64,000 bases of DNA from Azolla caroliniana (GCA_043228905.1 JBHGNT010000013.1:19034001-19098000); one strand, 5' to 3'. Positions 11,307 to 24,463 are shown, counted from the first letter of the stretch. The notes: generated from the sequence alone by a model not told the origin. A program made the numbers and translations.

Positions 11307-13850
11307 AGAATGTATGAAAACTTATTAGTCGATTTCTTACGTCTTTTAGCATTAGCAATACCATACAGACGGTGAATATCATTGATGTTTTGTAGTGTTG
11401 TATCCCATGCATATAGGCATCAAATAAGGAATGTAATAATAAAGAAGAATTAAACCTAAAAGGAACTCGATCAAGCAATGTTTTGTATATATCTACCCCA
11501 TGTTTATTGAACTCAAAACATATGGGAAAATGATCCAATGTCACAACCTCTTGCATAATTGACATATTAAGCATCTCTGGGAAAAAGGACTCATCATGAT
11601 AACATACATTCTATCTAACCTACTCCATGTTTCCTTATATTGCATAGACTAAAATGTAAACCCAACCTGATCTTGATGCAACCATTTCCACCATACATCC
11701 AACTTCAAAACCTATGATGCCAATTTGTCCCAAATTGCTTGCTCAGGAGAATCCATCAATGAGAATTGTGAAGTAGATTGTGAAGCATCAACACACATAT
11801 TAAAATCACCCATTAACAAACCACCACGACCCACTAATAACCGTGCATACATTGAAGACCATAACTCAATGCGTTGATTAGCATTATTGGGTGCATAGAT
11901 TCATACCAACCATATCAAATCCTCAAAATACTTGACTTCCATCACAAAAAAACGTCCATATGGATCATTATAGACTATATGTGGACAAAACAAATCATGA
12001 ATAATCATGACAACCCCTAAGTAATGATGTGATAACTTTCGTGCATAATATGCGGAATATCCACGCAAATGTAACACATATCCTGCTAAAATCATGACAC
12101 TTATGTTCAATTGCACATAAAACATCTTATTTTTTATCAAATAAAGTTTTTCATAATATATATTTCTTATGAGAAGAAGATGCCCTCGCACATTCCATGA
12201 TACCACTTTCATTTAACACCTTTAGTAAGAACTTGCTCTTTATGAGCAAGTGTATTCATGAATGTACTAACTACTTGTTCAAGAGCATCATAAGGATTCA
12301 CGTGTACTATATCCCATCCAACAATATTAGGCATTTGTTGTCTAGCTCCACGAGAACGAAGTCCTTGATTTTATTGAGGTCATACCACCCTTCCTGAAGA
12401 ATCGAGTTTTAATTGGAAGGATAATCTCTGATTTCGCACTTGTTTCTGCCAAGGATTTTTCTTAAACCCCTCATTCAATCTCAAATGATCTTTTGGTAAT
12501 GCCTTACCATTAGTATTTTTTGTGTCCCTTTCTATGGCAACACCCTTCCCTTTTATCTTATGCTTCACTTGATGCCACTCTCCATCTTCAACATCTGGGT
12601 CATCATTAATGCATACTCCATTCTCCTCCCCAACACCTCTAACATGACCATGAACTTTAGGATCGTGCTCTAACCCATGAGATGTTCCCTCATCCATGAC
12701 CATATCAACCATTGAGACAATATCTTTCTCAACATCTTCCATAATTTTCCCTTTGACATTATTTTCTGGGGATAGTTAACCATGAGATTGGCATTCAGCC
12801 ATAAAATGGCCCAATTTACCACATTTAAAACAATGTCCTGCAAAGGTCTCCCATTGAAGCTTAAAACGAAATCGACCAAATCAAGATGCATCTATACTCA
12901 ACCACCCTGGAAGTTTACAACTTGTATCCATAACATGCAAAATCTACATTTGTTCAACGAATTAACATGAGGAGCAACCAAAACTTTACCAATTTGAGAC
13001 ATCAATCCTGGTAGTAAATTCCAAAAGAATGAGTTACTACAATACACGGTCACCCAAATTGGACATTGTTGTTTTAATAAATCCTTATAATCCACCACCG
13101 GAACCCATTCCATCACATGCACTAATCTTCTATAAAAAAAGATCGGTACATTTGCCATCAAAGCCGTACAATGTTCTAATGATCGAAAACCACATCATAG
13201 AAATCTCTTGGACCCACATAGACATCCTCAACACAATTAGGCATTATGAATGAATTCAACCACTACTTAATCCATGATACCAATGGAATTTTGCTAGTGA
13301 AATACAAAATAACACCACGATCATAGAACCTGTCAAAAGTTGCTAACATAGACTTGGTCTCCATCACCACCTTTACACCATCCTCCTCCACACAATCTTT
13401 ATCATCGTTCTCATTTTTTCCATAAAATCGGAAAGCAAAGCCTTAACAAAATCACAACGACTGTCAATATTATAATCATCTCTAATAACATCTTTCCCAC
13501 CAAGAATAACAACATATGATGTTTTCTCATGTTGTGTAGAATCGATACACTTTTGCCTCTTGTAATTTTCACAACCATCATTACTACTACATCCATCAAC
13601 AATCATCAACTCACTTCCTGTTGTTGTGTCAGCCATCCTAACAAAGATTGAGAGAACTAACCCGAGATGATGACGATTTTTCTTGTAGCTTCTTGTAACG
13701 ATAACGAAACTTAGCTTCTAAATAATCCTTGGAAAGCTCTCTGAACAAGCTTCGCAATGAGACAAAAATCATAAAAATCGGAGTTCTGAGTACAAAGTTA
13801 CATCAGAAACATGTTTCAACACTATTCTTGGAACGTCGTCGCTTTTTTTC
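11304..13850 (-). pseudogene. LINE-B: ORF1 and endonuclease part of a LINE, frameshifted
   Basis: On minus, the sequence reads from the 5' end near 13850 towards 11304. ORF1 starts near 13636 and is broken by frameshifts. A CCHC zinc knuckle (CFKCGKLGHFMAEC) is visible at about 12800-12843, followed by an acidic, Lys-rich linker up to 12380. ORF2 begins near 12212 with MKVVSWNVRG, the N-terminal signature of the AP-endonuclease domain of plant L1-type LINEs, and an SDHFP-like motif (LDHFPIC) follows near 11540. The frame runs into the (CT)n tract at 11303, where the copy stops before any reverse transcriptase. It therefore meets LINE-A copy 1 tail to tail. It could be the 5' half of the same family, but no shared segment exists to prove this. 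Confidence 0.75.
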
Positions 13851-13852
13851 CT

Positions 13853-13898
<46 letters not shown>

Positions 13899-13945
13899 AC
13901 ACACATATCGTTTCCGCTGCATAGAATCACACCCGATTCTTTGCA
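13851..13945 (+). repeat. Copia-1 5' LTR, right part
   Basis: The LTR resumes in CT repeats (13853-13868), passes a (CA)n tract (13869-13896) and ends in CGATTCTTTGCA, matching the end of the 3' LTR (CAATTCTTTACA). The primer site follows with no gap. Confidence 0.85.
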
Positions 13946-13957
13946 TGGTATCAAAGA
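13946..13957 (+). other. Copia-1 primer-binding site
   Basis: TGGTATCAAAGA directly abuts the LTR end and matches the usual copia primer site for initiator tRNA-Met (TGGTATCAGAGC) except near its end. Confidence 0.82.
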
Positions 13958-14106
13958 GATTGGTAGCTTGATCCAAGCCCATCTATGTGTGTTGTGCCTA
14001 TGTTGACATTCATGAAGAACCAACCAATCACTGTAGTAGTGATGCTACACAGTTCGTATCTCAGAGAAGAAGATGAAGAAAACTCACTCCAAACAAGTCA
14101 AACATC

Positions 14107-17100
14107 ATGAATACTCAAATGGGAAGCGCTCTTCCTACCGAGAAACTCGACAGAAACAACTTCGCGTCTTGGGAATACAAGATGCACCAATATCTTGTCG
14201 GCCAAGGCTATTGGGGTTACATCGAAGGAGTTTAGGAAAATCAACCCAACCCAACACATGCCGACCACCCAGCTTGAAAGCAAGCGGAAAGTCGCGCGTT
14301 GTATTGCCTTCTATCATGCGTTCATGATCACATGCTCGACTATATCCTAGAGGCCAAAACGTTGAAGGAGCTGTGGGGAAACCTCAAAAAGACATTTGCA
14401 ACAAACACAGCCGCATGAAAACTTTAACTCCAACAACAGTTGAATAGTATCTAATAGAGGGATATGTCAATCGGTGGCGACACTTTGATGATCGAGGAGT
14501 TGTGTGACTCCCTCAGGTTGATCAAGGTCAACATTGAAGATGATGAAATGGTGTTGATGAAATGGCCTATCACCTCAATTCGGCGCAATATGATCGATCA
14601 TTCTTGCAAGGGAGAAGCCTCCCTCCTTCTTCGATCTCCACTCGATACTACTGGTCAAAGAAAATCACGTCCGAACAAGAGGCAATAGATCAGATGGACG
14701 AATGCCCTATACTAGTTTGAATGGAGGAAGAGGGTGTAGCCATGGAAGAAGAGGCTTATTCGGCCAAGGCAGACACAACCAAGTGTTGGAAGCGGCTGTT
14801 AGGATGCGAAACAACCTCAACACTCTTTGAGTTGAAGATCTTCAAAGACTACAAATCTGAAACAGATTGATAACACAAGACAATGGAATCATAATACAAG
14901 ATCAACATTGGAACAAAGGGAAGAGCGAGAACAAGGTAGGCACAAGAGTATGTAACTATATTATTCTCTCAGGGAGTTACAATGGCACAATGTACAAAAT
15001 GAACAACCCTACAACTAGGTTAGAAGAGTTAGTTTAAATACCAATTGACTTAAGGCAATTGGCCTTTCCATTATTCACATAAATAGCCTAAAACCTAGTA
15101 TGTCCAAATAGGACAATGTGAATATGTTCATTACTTCCCGTATTCGACACCAAGGGCGGTCCCATGAACACAACTTCCACTATCGACAAGACAGGACCAA
15201 GCCGACAAAACAACTCCATCCAATGCGGTTACTATGGCAAATTTGGCCACTACGAGGTAGAGTGTCAGAAGAAGGAAAGCGAGTCGGCATTCACAAGCCG
15301 ACAACTTACTAACTACGCCTCAAATTTTGACTACGACGATCATGGCAGAATGTTCATGATGCGGCATAGAGAAAATTTGATGATGGCATTGTGCCCGAAC
15401 AACACCTCTAGTTTAGAAAATGTATCGTTTGTCGACTCGGGTGCATCCAATCACATGACGTCTCATGAAGATTGGTTCCAAGAACTACAAAAGCCCGAAT
15501 GACCTGGCTACGTGGAAACAAGAGATGACACAATTCACCCCATTCAACATGTTGATAATGTCCCTTTCGGTGAAGACGCCAATCAGACCTACATCAAGAA
15601 CGTCTTACATCTTCCAACTATAACGAAGAATCTAGTCTCGGTTAGCTAGATCGCAAGTCCGGTTCAATCACGGAGGGTACGTCATCGAAAAGGAAGATCA
15701 AATTATCATTCGCGAACAAAGAGAAGGCCGAATATTCATCCTCGATTCTCACGAGATGAAATCGGCAATGTTTGCCAAGGGCCATAAAGCCAACGCTGAC
15801 ATAGAGTTATGGGACAAAAGAATTGGCCATATCAATCTCAAGAAGCTCAAAGGAGTGCAATCGAAAGGAATCGTTATTAGACTCCCGACATTTACTGAGA
15901 AGGAGATTACAGGTGTATGTGAAGCCTACCAATTCGGCAAACAACATCGACAAACAACATCGGCAACCATTCCCAAAAGAGAGGAATGTAAGCAAAGGGA
16001 CCTTGGATGTATTACATTCAGATGTGTGGGAACCAACCCAAACGACAACATTTGATAAATGGCAATATTATGTGACATTCATTGATGACTTCTCTAGGCA
16101 CACTAGGATCTTTCCTATGCGGCAAAAGAGTGAAGTGTTCACACATTTCCAAAAGCTTAAAAACGAAGTTGAAAAGGCAACCAGTCGACATGTACAGTGC
16201 CTTCTCTGACGCCTTCACTGACCTTCAATAAGGAAGAATTCGATGGGAGTTTACCTGCTGACACACATCTTAGCAAAACAGAGTAGCCGAATGGAAGAAT
16301 TGGCACATATTAGAGGAAGAAAGGGCAATGATGAATGAGAAAAACTTGCAAAAATCATACTAGGCTGAAACACGACCGTCTATCTAATGAATCGGTGCAC
16401 AACATTTGGAGTGCACAATGTAACCCCTTACGAGAAGTTCTATGGAAAGAAGCCAAACTTATCTCACATCAAGATATTCGGCTCTATTGCATTCGTACAT
16501 ATTCTCGACGAGAAGCGTCAAAAGCTCGATCCTAAATGACTGTCAGAGAAATGTATACTTGTAGGCTACTCGCTCAAATAGAAGGGTTATAAGTGCTTCA
16601 ACCTCTCTACCCAAAAAAATTGAGTGAGTTGGGATGTCGTATTCGACGAATCCGCATCCTGGTACACAGTCGACTTAGCTCCATCCGAACCAATTGAAAC
16701 CGCTTTTGACATAAACTTAGAGGAGGATGATTGACTGAGGCTCACACCACAAGAAAGTTCAATCTAAACCAGATTGAGTGGACCATAGGAGCTTCCAAGC
16801 GACCAAAGCACGTCGTGGCCAAGTTCAAAGATGGACAAAGGGAAGGTTAAAATGCCGAAGTATGGAGATCCGGACTATATCGAATTGACTCACTCACTCA
16901 ATAGTGAGTCCGATAGCCTTGATGCACCTATCATGAGGACACCCGAAGCCAAGAAAGAGCTCACATCAGCAGGTGAGAAACTCTGACACTCCACTTGAGA
17001 AAAGAACATCGTTAGCCGATTCGGCTATTTACAATGATTACATGGCATATTTATGCATTTAAAAAAAAATCCGAAGCCGCTAAGGACCCAGAATGGGTCA

Positions 17101-17918
17101 AAGCAATGAACGAGGAGATGCAAGCACTCTTCAAGAATGAGACCTAGGATCTCATCCCCTCTTCACCCCACCAGAGAAGCAATCAGATGCCGGTGGATAT
17201 ACAAGGTGAAGCACAATGCCGACGACACCGTCAATCGGTATAAGGTCCAGCTTGTTGTGAAAGAGTATGTGCAGACACACAGGGTCGATTATGAAGATAC
17301 CTTTGCCCCAATGACAAAGATGACGACCATTCAGACCATGATAGCGCTTGCAGTAGCCAAAGGATGGCACTTCCACCAAATGGATGTAAAGAACGCCTTT
17401 CTCCAAGGCAAATTAGACAAGGAGGTGTACATGGTACAACCACCAGGCTTCAAGTAGAGCACACACCTGCAAGTGGTATGCCGACTCAAAAAGCCTCTCT
17501 ACGGCCTCTCGACAGTGGAGCCATATCATGGAGCACCAAAAAGTAGTTGATAGTTGCATTGTCAGCACAGAAGTAGAATATAGGGGTGCAATCGTGGCAA
17601 CATGCGAAGCCGTAGGGCTCAAAAGAATATTGAAGGACTTGGGCGGTTCCTATCAAGGATCTGATTCCGATTCTCCTCTATCGCGACAAGGTGAGCAATA
17701 TCTACCTCGCCCGTAACACAGTCTTCCACGCTTAGACTAAGCACATTGAGGTGTACAATCATTTCATCTGAGAACGTGTCTTGGCTAGAGATGTCGACTT
17801 GCAACACAACATCACCAATCTACAAATGGCCGACATCTTCACAAAGGCCATGGGAGCCGAGAAATTGCACCAGTTCACGATGAATCTAGGACTTCGACCA
17901 CCAACCAACCGAGCTTGA
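14107..17918 (+). pseudogene. Copia-1 gag-pol, broken and internally deleted
   Basis: Gag starts at the ATG at 14107 and aligns with the Copia-3 gag. Traces of all copia domains follow in order: a zinc knuckle near 15215 that has lost its second Cys to Tyr (CGYYGKFGHYEVEC), protease DSGAS near 15436, the integrase pre-core and first core Asp (HSDVW) near 16020, and reverse transcriptase at 17137-17457 up to MDVKNAFLQG and LKKPLYGL. The frame then jumps directly to the RNase H region (GAISWSTKK near 17520), so the RT segment with the YVDD box is deleted. The tail ends MADIFTKAMG... with a TGA at 17916-17918. Many stops and frameshifts are present, and the solo LTR at 14784-15149 sits in gag. 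Confidence 0.85.
14784..15149. repeat. Solo LTR (366 bp) in Copia-1 gag
   Basis: The segment begins TGTTGGAAGCGG, ends TATTCGACA and is flanked by the 5-bp repeat CCAAG at 14779-14783 and 15150-15154. Its last 110 bp or so resemble the end of the Copia-5 LTR (GACTTA-GGGCAATT..., ...GTATTCGACA), so it is a diverged relative of that family. No internal sequence remains, as expected after recombination between the LTRs of one element. Confidence 0.88.
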
Positions 17919-18106
17919 GGGGGAAAATAGAGTAAGAAGTAGCTGAATCATAAGGAGTAAGGAGCTCCACTCGACGCGAAGTCGAATGGAGCAGTACGAG
18001 CCAACCATTCACAGCTGAAGCCGGAGCCGATTACCTAAGCCGACTCAAAGACCTGTTCAAACCCAAGCCGACTATCTAGCGATCAGAAGTTGCGTTTGTA
18101 GGGGCG

Positions 18107-18438
18107 TGTTGATAATCAAACTCAACTTCCCTAATGTGGGAACACGCCTTAGGAATAGCCAAGTGTGTAAATACCCCACCACTTTGTATCATAACTAAAT
18201 GTGTCATGGAAGTTAAGACCTATGACACATAGTTACTAGGCAGTTAAGTCTCCACCTCCTTCTCAAGAGGTGGTTGTAGTAAGAGAATATAGAGAGAAGG
18301 TGACTACATAAGCACCTTCTCCTCTTCTTTGTAGGATTGGTTGTTATTTTCCTACTTAACACAGTTTTCTTATTTTTTCTCTCTCACACCCACAGACATA
18401 CCCTTTCCGCTACATAGAATCACAACCAATTCTTTACA
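18107..18438 (+). repeat. Copia-1 3' LTR
   Basis: 332 bp, starting TGTTGATAATC after a short purine-rich stretch and ending TTCTTTACA, followed by the target repeat ATTAT at 18439-18443. It serves as the intact reference for the split 5' LTR. Confidence 0.9.
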
Positions 18439-18443
18439 ATTAT

Positions 18444-21400
18444 CAACGCCACTTGTTTAAGCCAACAATGTTGTTCAACCAAGGGATCACAAACCATCAT
18501 AAATTCTTGTCGCTATTATTTATTAGAAAATGCAAAATCTCAATAACCACTATACAATGTTAACTAACACATGGACATAAGTTCAACATAGAGAATCAAT
18601 TGGAAAGAAAATGTTCAATTAGCAAATTCAAACCCTTGATAAAAATAGTGGTAACGCACAATCTAACTCAAGGGTTTGAGACTCCAAGTCCTTGAGCACT
18701 CTCTACTAACTTTGGGATTGTCTTTAACATTCCCTAACATATAGTATATTGTTAACCCTAATTTGTAAGCCATTGTTGGCCAAAGTTCATCACACAATGT
18801 AACTAGGTCATTTAAGGTTTGGACTTCACCACCCAAATTTTTTATGTTTTAACAATTGTTTCTCACTATTAGTTGATATCCATCAAAATTTTACACAAAA
18901 CCCAAAAAAATTGGAAAGAAGAAAATTTATTCCTAGTGAGTGCTCGCTACCAAGAACTTCATCCTCTACATCACATTCATTTAAACAAGACAAGCAAACA
19001 CTTACTATTTGGGGATGTGAAGGTGGACAGTGGTACGACAACCATAGTAATGGAAACTTGAAACTCTTAAACAAAAGGGAATCATTATATTAGAAAGACT
19101 ATGGATTGTTGATGGAGTGTCTATTATAGTGAGCTTATCTACACACATCACAACTAGATTGAAGCCACATAATCCATTTATGAGTTCATTTCATTGTTGT
19201 GCACATCAAATGAACTTGTGTATACAAGAATCTTCAAATAATATATTGACAGATGATAGATGCAATTGGGAATTGGGTGATTGTTAACTCAATCCACCAA
19301 CTTGAATTGGTCAAGATGCAAAATGCAATAGAATATATGTTCTTGGGATCTTGAAGACATGGCTTAGTTGCTTTTGGTGTTATTGTGAGGATATGTGACT
19401 TGCATGAGAAATTGCTAAAGACTTGCACATGCAAAGTCATGCATATAAAATATTTGTAAGTTTGAGGAACTTAAAAGGTAGTTTAGAATATGCTTTTATT
19501 TTGTTACAAAAGTACTTAAGACTAAATCTTGTTTGACTTTGGAATTTAAGAACTAAATATGTCACTAAATTTTGTAGGTTTGTCTATGATAATATTTGGG
19601 GATATAGAAGACTAGTTTTTGTATCATATTATGAATAATCTCAATGTTTTTGAAAAGTATAGTATCCAATATTCCTAATTACATAGGAGAAAAATGAATG
19701 AATATAGCTTTATGAGGTGTCGTAAATGGAGATATGTATTAAAATATCATTATGTAGAAGAGCATCAATGGCAAGGAGTAATAGAACCAACTAGTTTTTT
19801 ATCTTCATTTGTTAGAGTTTTGACATAACCATATTAAAGAATAGACTTCAAGATATGATGACTCATTCTTCTATAGAAAAGTTATGACCTATGAATGTGT
19901 ATGATATCTCAAAGTATTGGGAGTCGCGACTCGGCAGACTATAGGCCTCAATGAGTTGAAAGCACTTGAAAACTAATATGGTGTTAGAAAAAGGAGAGGT
20001 GGGAGCATTATTGTAATGGTTATATGACAAATTGTACAATGAATATCCAATCTTAAAAAGGCAAGCTATTATTGACTGGCTTGTAAGAGAGTTTTTGGAT
20101 GTCTAGAGAATAATATTTAGTGAGATTTGGAAACCAATGCTACCAAAAGCTTTAAAGATTTCATTGATAGGCTTGAGTAAGTTTAATCTACCACAACATG
20201 TGAGAAATGCGTAATTTGTTTGAATATAATAAAGAATAAGTTTCGAAATAGGTTACATTTAAATGTAGTAGATGCATAGTTCGAGCCATACTTCCCATTC
20301 ATGCCATACTCATACGTGAATATTCATATCATACTCATATGTGAAATGGTTCCAAACATGATTGAAATCCATTCGTCTATATTTATTTTTATTATTCCTT
20401 CTATCATAAGGGTGATATCATCTATAGATATGTGTCTTTACATTTGAAATTTTGGGATTTTCTAACCCTTGTCAATTAGGCAAGTTCAATATTCATTGAG
20501 AATTGAATAAAGTTAATCATTCTTGGGCCTTTTGTTCAAGCCACATGGAAACCCCACCAAAAGATGCCCAACATGGCTCTCATGTTTTTGTTGCCAAATT
20601 GGATGTTGGCAACGTGTAAAGTGCATGGACCTACCCTTAGTTTAAGTTCATGGTCCCCCTTTCCCTTTGGGCTTCACTTGGTTCTTCATTAATATTTATT
20701 CCTTAGTTTCTCTTTTCATATGTGTGCATATCAGTGCTTCCGTTGTTTATGCAAGCCCAAAGGGTACATACCCCAACAAATGAAAAGGATATACCACGAG
20801 GGTACATCACATGGCCATCAGCAAGACAAGGACTATCACCATCACCATCACTCATCATACCACTACTAGAATAAGAAGGGACCTCTAGTTGGGGGAGTAG
20901 CCATGTTGAGGGTATAAGTGGAGCTATCACAAAGATTCTCAGGCACAAAGATGGGATGATGATTGGGTAGAGGAAGAGGGGTGTTCAATTTGGGGGTTGT
21001 TAGAAGGAGCCATGGTTGTTGCTCCACCATCAGGGGATGATGTTTGAAGCTGCAAAAAGGGAGATGGAGAAGAAGATGAACGTGATGAAGAAGGATACAT
21101 GGTTGGTCCAGCTGCAAAGATAGGAGGAGGGCCATGGGTGGAGGTTGCACACCTTGTTTGTTTCGCCCTTCGCAAACTCAGTTTCTCACTCCTCAGACTT
21201 CAGTTCGTGATGCTTGTATATCAGAAAAAAACCCCAAACAAAACCCAAAAGGAAAAAAAAGGGAAACGAATATCGTGTATCATACACGAACGTATGCAAA
21301 TGTTCGCATACGTCTACTAAATTGGACGTATGCAAATATTACGAACTAAGAGTAGATGTATTGATTCCTATATTTGTTGAAGGACTTGGGGTTAAAGCAC

Positions 21401-21807
21401 ATGACTCCAATGTGGGTATTTGGTTGTAGTGTGAAAGCAATTTCCTTGAGGTGCCCTAGCACAAGATATTGGCAATGACAAGGATGATGATATTGAAGGT
21501 TCATAGAAGTAATAGATTGAACATTTGGTAATATACAATCAATTATGTTTCATACTTCACATGTTTTAAGTGTTCAAACATATTTATTTGTTTTCATGCT
21601 ATTGTTATAGCTAAAATTTCCCAATGTAAAGATTTGATATTATCTAAATCTCTAAATATAAATATAAAGACTTGGTTATTGTGTTTTGAAATTTTTTACA
21701 CATACCTCAATTGTGAAAATTTACTAACAAAAGTTAAATAATAAAGCTCAACTTTTTGTTAATATAAATTGTGTGTACACCACAAGGAAATGGCCCACGT
21801 GAATTCT
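18444..21807. other. AT-rich intergenic DNA, no gene recognised
   Basis: No retroelement ends or known domains were found. Two stretches look less random. At about 19990-20200 (plus) a frame broken by stops encodes an amphipathic segment beginning PILKRQAIIDWLVREFLDV. At about 20703-21175 (minus) there is a Ser/Pro-rich frame. Neither can be tied to a family, and both may be old pseudogene pieces or chance. Confidence 0.45.
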
Positions 21808-24110
21808 TTTTTTTATTCTAAAATAACTCTTTCCATTATCTATAAAATTTTGTAGATGAGAATGTTAGATACAAATTCCAATAGGGACGTGATATTTCCA
21901 TCTTATGGGGAGGCCCATTGACTCGAGAAACGGAGAGGACGACCGTTGTTGGATGAAGGCTAATTGTTGTCTTTCGTCTCCATCGTTTGTAACCGTGACG
22001 CCACCGTATTGGCTCTTTAATGTGGCTACAGTTTCACTCCATCTCTCTTTCAGTAACATCGCTTGATGCATGATTTCATTGGAGAAGACCCGCCTACATC
22101 GTTATTTCTAGAGAATCCAAAGTGTTATTAGGCTACCAATTCCAATACGACTTGAATTTTGCCATTAATAGGAGTTGAGTGGATATAGTCGATGGTGGAA
22201 AATGAGATCTCTTGTCTTTATCACCAACATCATTCCCTCCTCCCGATGTTCGTGTCTATCAAATGGGGCTTACCATGATTACCAACATGCATTCCCCATT
22301 TGATTGTGCATTGCACTTGGCATAATTGTAATAGGTGGCCGCCCCCCGTCATATTTGATGGGTCTTTGGGCAGTCCCATAGAGTGTGTCAGATTGATTCT
22401 ACTACATTTGGGCATGCTACACAATAAGGAGAGCTAAAGATCCCACACTGCCATGCTCTGAGTGGTAGTGACCTATGTATTAATAGCTATTGGAACGTGG
22501 TAATTCGCCTAGCGCATTCTGGTTTCCATAATTGCTGCCAAAACATAGTAATAGGTGTATGGGGAAAATGATATGTGTGTCATATCTTTGCAGCAACCGA
22601 TCCTCTAGTGGTTTGAGCGGCTAAGATGTGGCGACCAAATATGGTCGTAAATTAGAAGAAAGGGGGGACTTTGCCTCCTTCGCAGGCATAAGGATCGCAC
22701 CACGTCCATTGCAAAGGGTCCCAACTGACCTTACATAGCCATGTGTTTACATCAATACATATGTGCCATTCTGGTTGTACTTTGATCGGATTGGGATTTG
22801 CAACCACTTACGACGTGTATACACAAGTACTCAAATTGCCATGTTCGATGTTGGTGCCTCATTCTCTCACAATTCATGGCTTTGGATCCTGTCTGGTGTT
22901 TCCCTACATCTTGGAATCAAAGAACCCTCCTCCTTGCCTGTCCACTTCACCATTGTCGTCCTTGGATAAGCAGCTTCCCCAAGCAATAGAACATTCATAA
23001 TTTCAGAGCCCATAGTCCATATGCCCCTAATTGAATGGAGTATGTTGGCTTGATATTTTAGTGGCAATGACATAAATTGCCACCAACATTCTATACTCTT
23101 CCTTGGACCTTTCACAATGCTTCCTCATTACAACCCCTTACTTGATCCAATTAGTTGACCGGATTCATCTCGAATAAATGGGTTCTATAGGATGTGTTGA
23201 TTGAGCCAAGCAAGTTTGGAGTTAGGTTGATCTCGCACTTGAGCTCTTGCTGTCACACCATGTCTTCCACATGGATGCAATAAATCTATCCTCCAATTGG
23301 CATGAGAACCTTGGTTTGGGATCCATGTTTAGAATCCATCCTGTTTGAGGGGCCCAATTATCCCCTATCAGTGGCTTAAAGTAAGTGACGCATAGTCGTA
23401 GTAGCATTTTCCAACAATCATCCCTTGGTTGGAGTCCTCGCATCACAAATTTGGCGAGTAGTGCTTTGGATTGTGAGAAGGAATCAATTAGACCTAGCAC
23501 TCCTCTCTGCTTGGGTGATCTGAGGACATGCGATGCTACTTGGGCTCGAGCTGCATGATCTTTCGTACCAGACCAAATGTAATTGCGTTGCAATTGTTGA
23601 ATCTGATGTATGATTTCCTTGGAGATTCTCTAGCATGATAGGTTGTACCACATTGTTGCGAGTCATACTTGATTTGCCACTATGATGCATCTTGCTAGTA
23701 AGAGTTCTTTCGAGCTTGAATGTATCAACTTTTGTTGAATGGAGTGAATAATTGGTGCAATCATCGTCTTGGGAGGAATGTTGAAGCTGATGTGGAAATC
23801 CAAAATATTTAATATTTGGTGCTCGGTCCCTAATTGATCCATGTGAAACTAGAATGTGAGCGCCAGGTTGGATGTGATTCATCAAAGAGCTATATTGCAC
23901 AGGATTTATGCCAATTGATCATGGCGTTTGATCTCTTGCAAAATAAGGATAGTTCACTTTCTTATTTCTTTAGATTTTCCACATCCCCTTGCATGTAGAT
24001 TGTAGTATCATTTGCAAATTCTATATCCATGAGACATTATTGAGAGTGTGGTTGTCTGTTTGTCCGTTACAACGGCACAAGAACACCACGTTGGATAAGA
24101 TACCTCGAGT
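21808..24110 (-). pseudogene. LINE-C copy 1: decayed LINE reverse transcriptase to 3' end
   Basis: On minus the fragment starts in the reverse-transcriptase palm near 24040, where the FADD box is degenerate (EFANDTTIY). It continues through an IKYFGFP-like motif (about 23800) and the typical plant-LINE segment FIWSG...PKQRGVLGL...ALLAKFVMRG (about 23440-23590). It ends near 21808 in a short A-rich tail. The last 600 bp match LINE-C copy 2 at 29607-30214 in opposite orientation. Stops and shifts are frequent throughout. Confidence 0.75.
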
Positions 24111-24224
24111 TGAGAAGGGTGAAAGCATGGGAATGGGACCAATTAGCTGTGTCCTTGACACAACTCATTAGTGTTGGGATTTCGGTCCCTCCGGATGGGA
24201 TGTCCCCGGAGATAAATGACGGCA

Positions 24225-24364
24225 GACCCCGGTTACGGAGCCGGATGATGAAGACCCCGGTTACGGAGCCGGATGCTGAAGACCCCGGTTACGGAGCCGG
24301 ATGATGAAGACCCCGGTTACGGAGCCGGATGCTGAAGACCCCGGTTACGGAGCCGGATGACGAA
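24225..24364 (+). repeat. 28-bp minisatellite (5 units) in Copia-2 5' LTR
   Basis: Units start at 24225, 24253, 24281, 24309 and 24337. Each begins GACCCCGGTTACGGAGCCGG and ends in an 8-bp part that varies at one position (GATGAA or GCTGAA). The order of variants in the first four units is A, C, A, C; the fifth ends GACGAA. The array lies about 100 bp upstream of the TATA box, where U3 enhancer repeats are often found. Confidence 0.95.
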
Positions 24365-24463
24365 TGTACCCGGAGAGAGATCCGGATGCGGGGACATATT
24401 TGTGAATATGTTTGCTAAGAGCCCTTGAGGCTATATTTGTAAATAGCCCGAAAGTCATATGTG

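Larger units (their letters stand above)
9901..18438 (+). mobile_element. Copia-1: decayed Ty1/copia element with two later insertions
   Basis: The element starts TGTTGAGAATC and ends CTTTACA, and is flanked by the direct repeat ATTAT at 9896-9900 and 18439-18443. Its two LTRs differ by several percent by eye, so it is old. The 5' LTR is split by about 3.6 kb of LINE sequence (10221 to about 13850). An initiator-tRNA primer site follows at 13946. Gag is split by a solo LTR at 14784-15149. The reading frame has many stops and lacks the central part of reverse transcriptase, so the copy is dead. Its gag is close in sequence to that of Copia-3 at 35026, which places the two in one family. Confidence 0.92.

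Noticed and set aside
10165-13850. Twin-priming 5' inversion of a single LINE
   Set aside because: Twin priming would put the inverted 5' part before the 3' part with the tail at the outer end; here the tail lies in the middle.
24225-24364. Regular 28-bp repeats resembling a CRISPR array
   Set aside because: The units are directly tandem with no spacers, lie in an LTR and recur in the partner LTR, so this is a retrotransposon minisatellite in a eukaryote.
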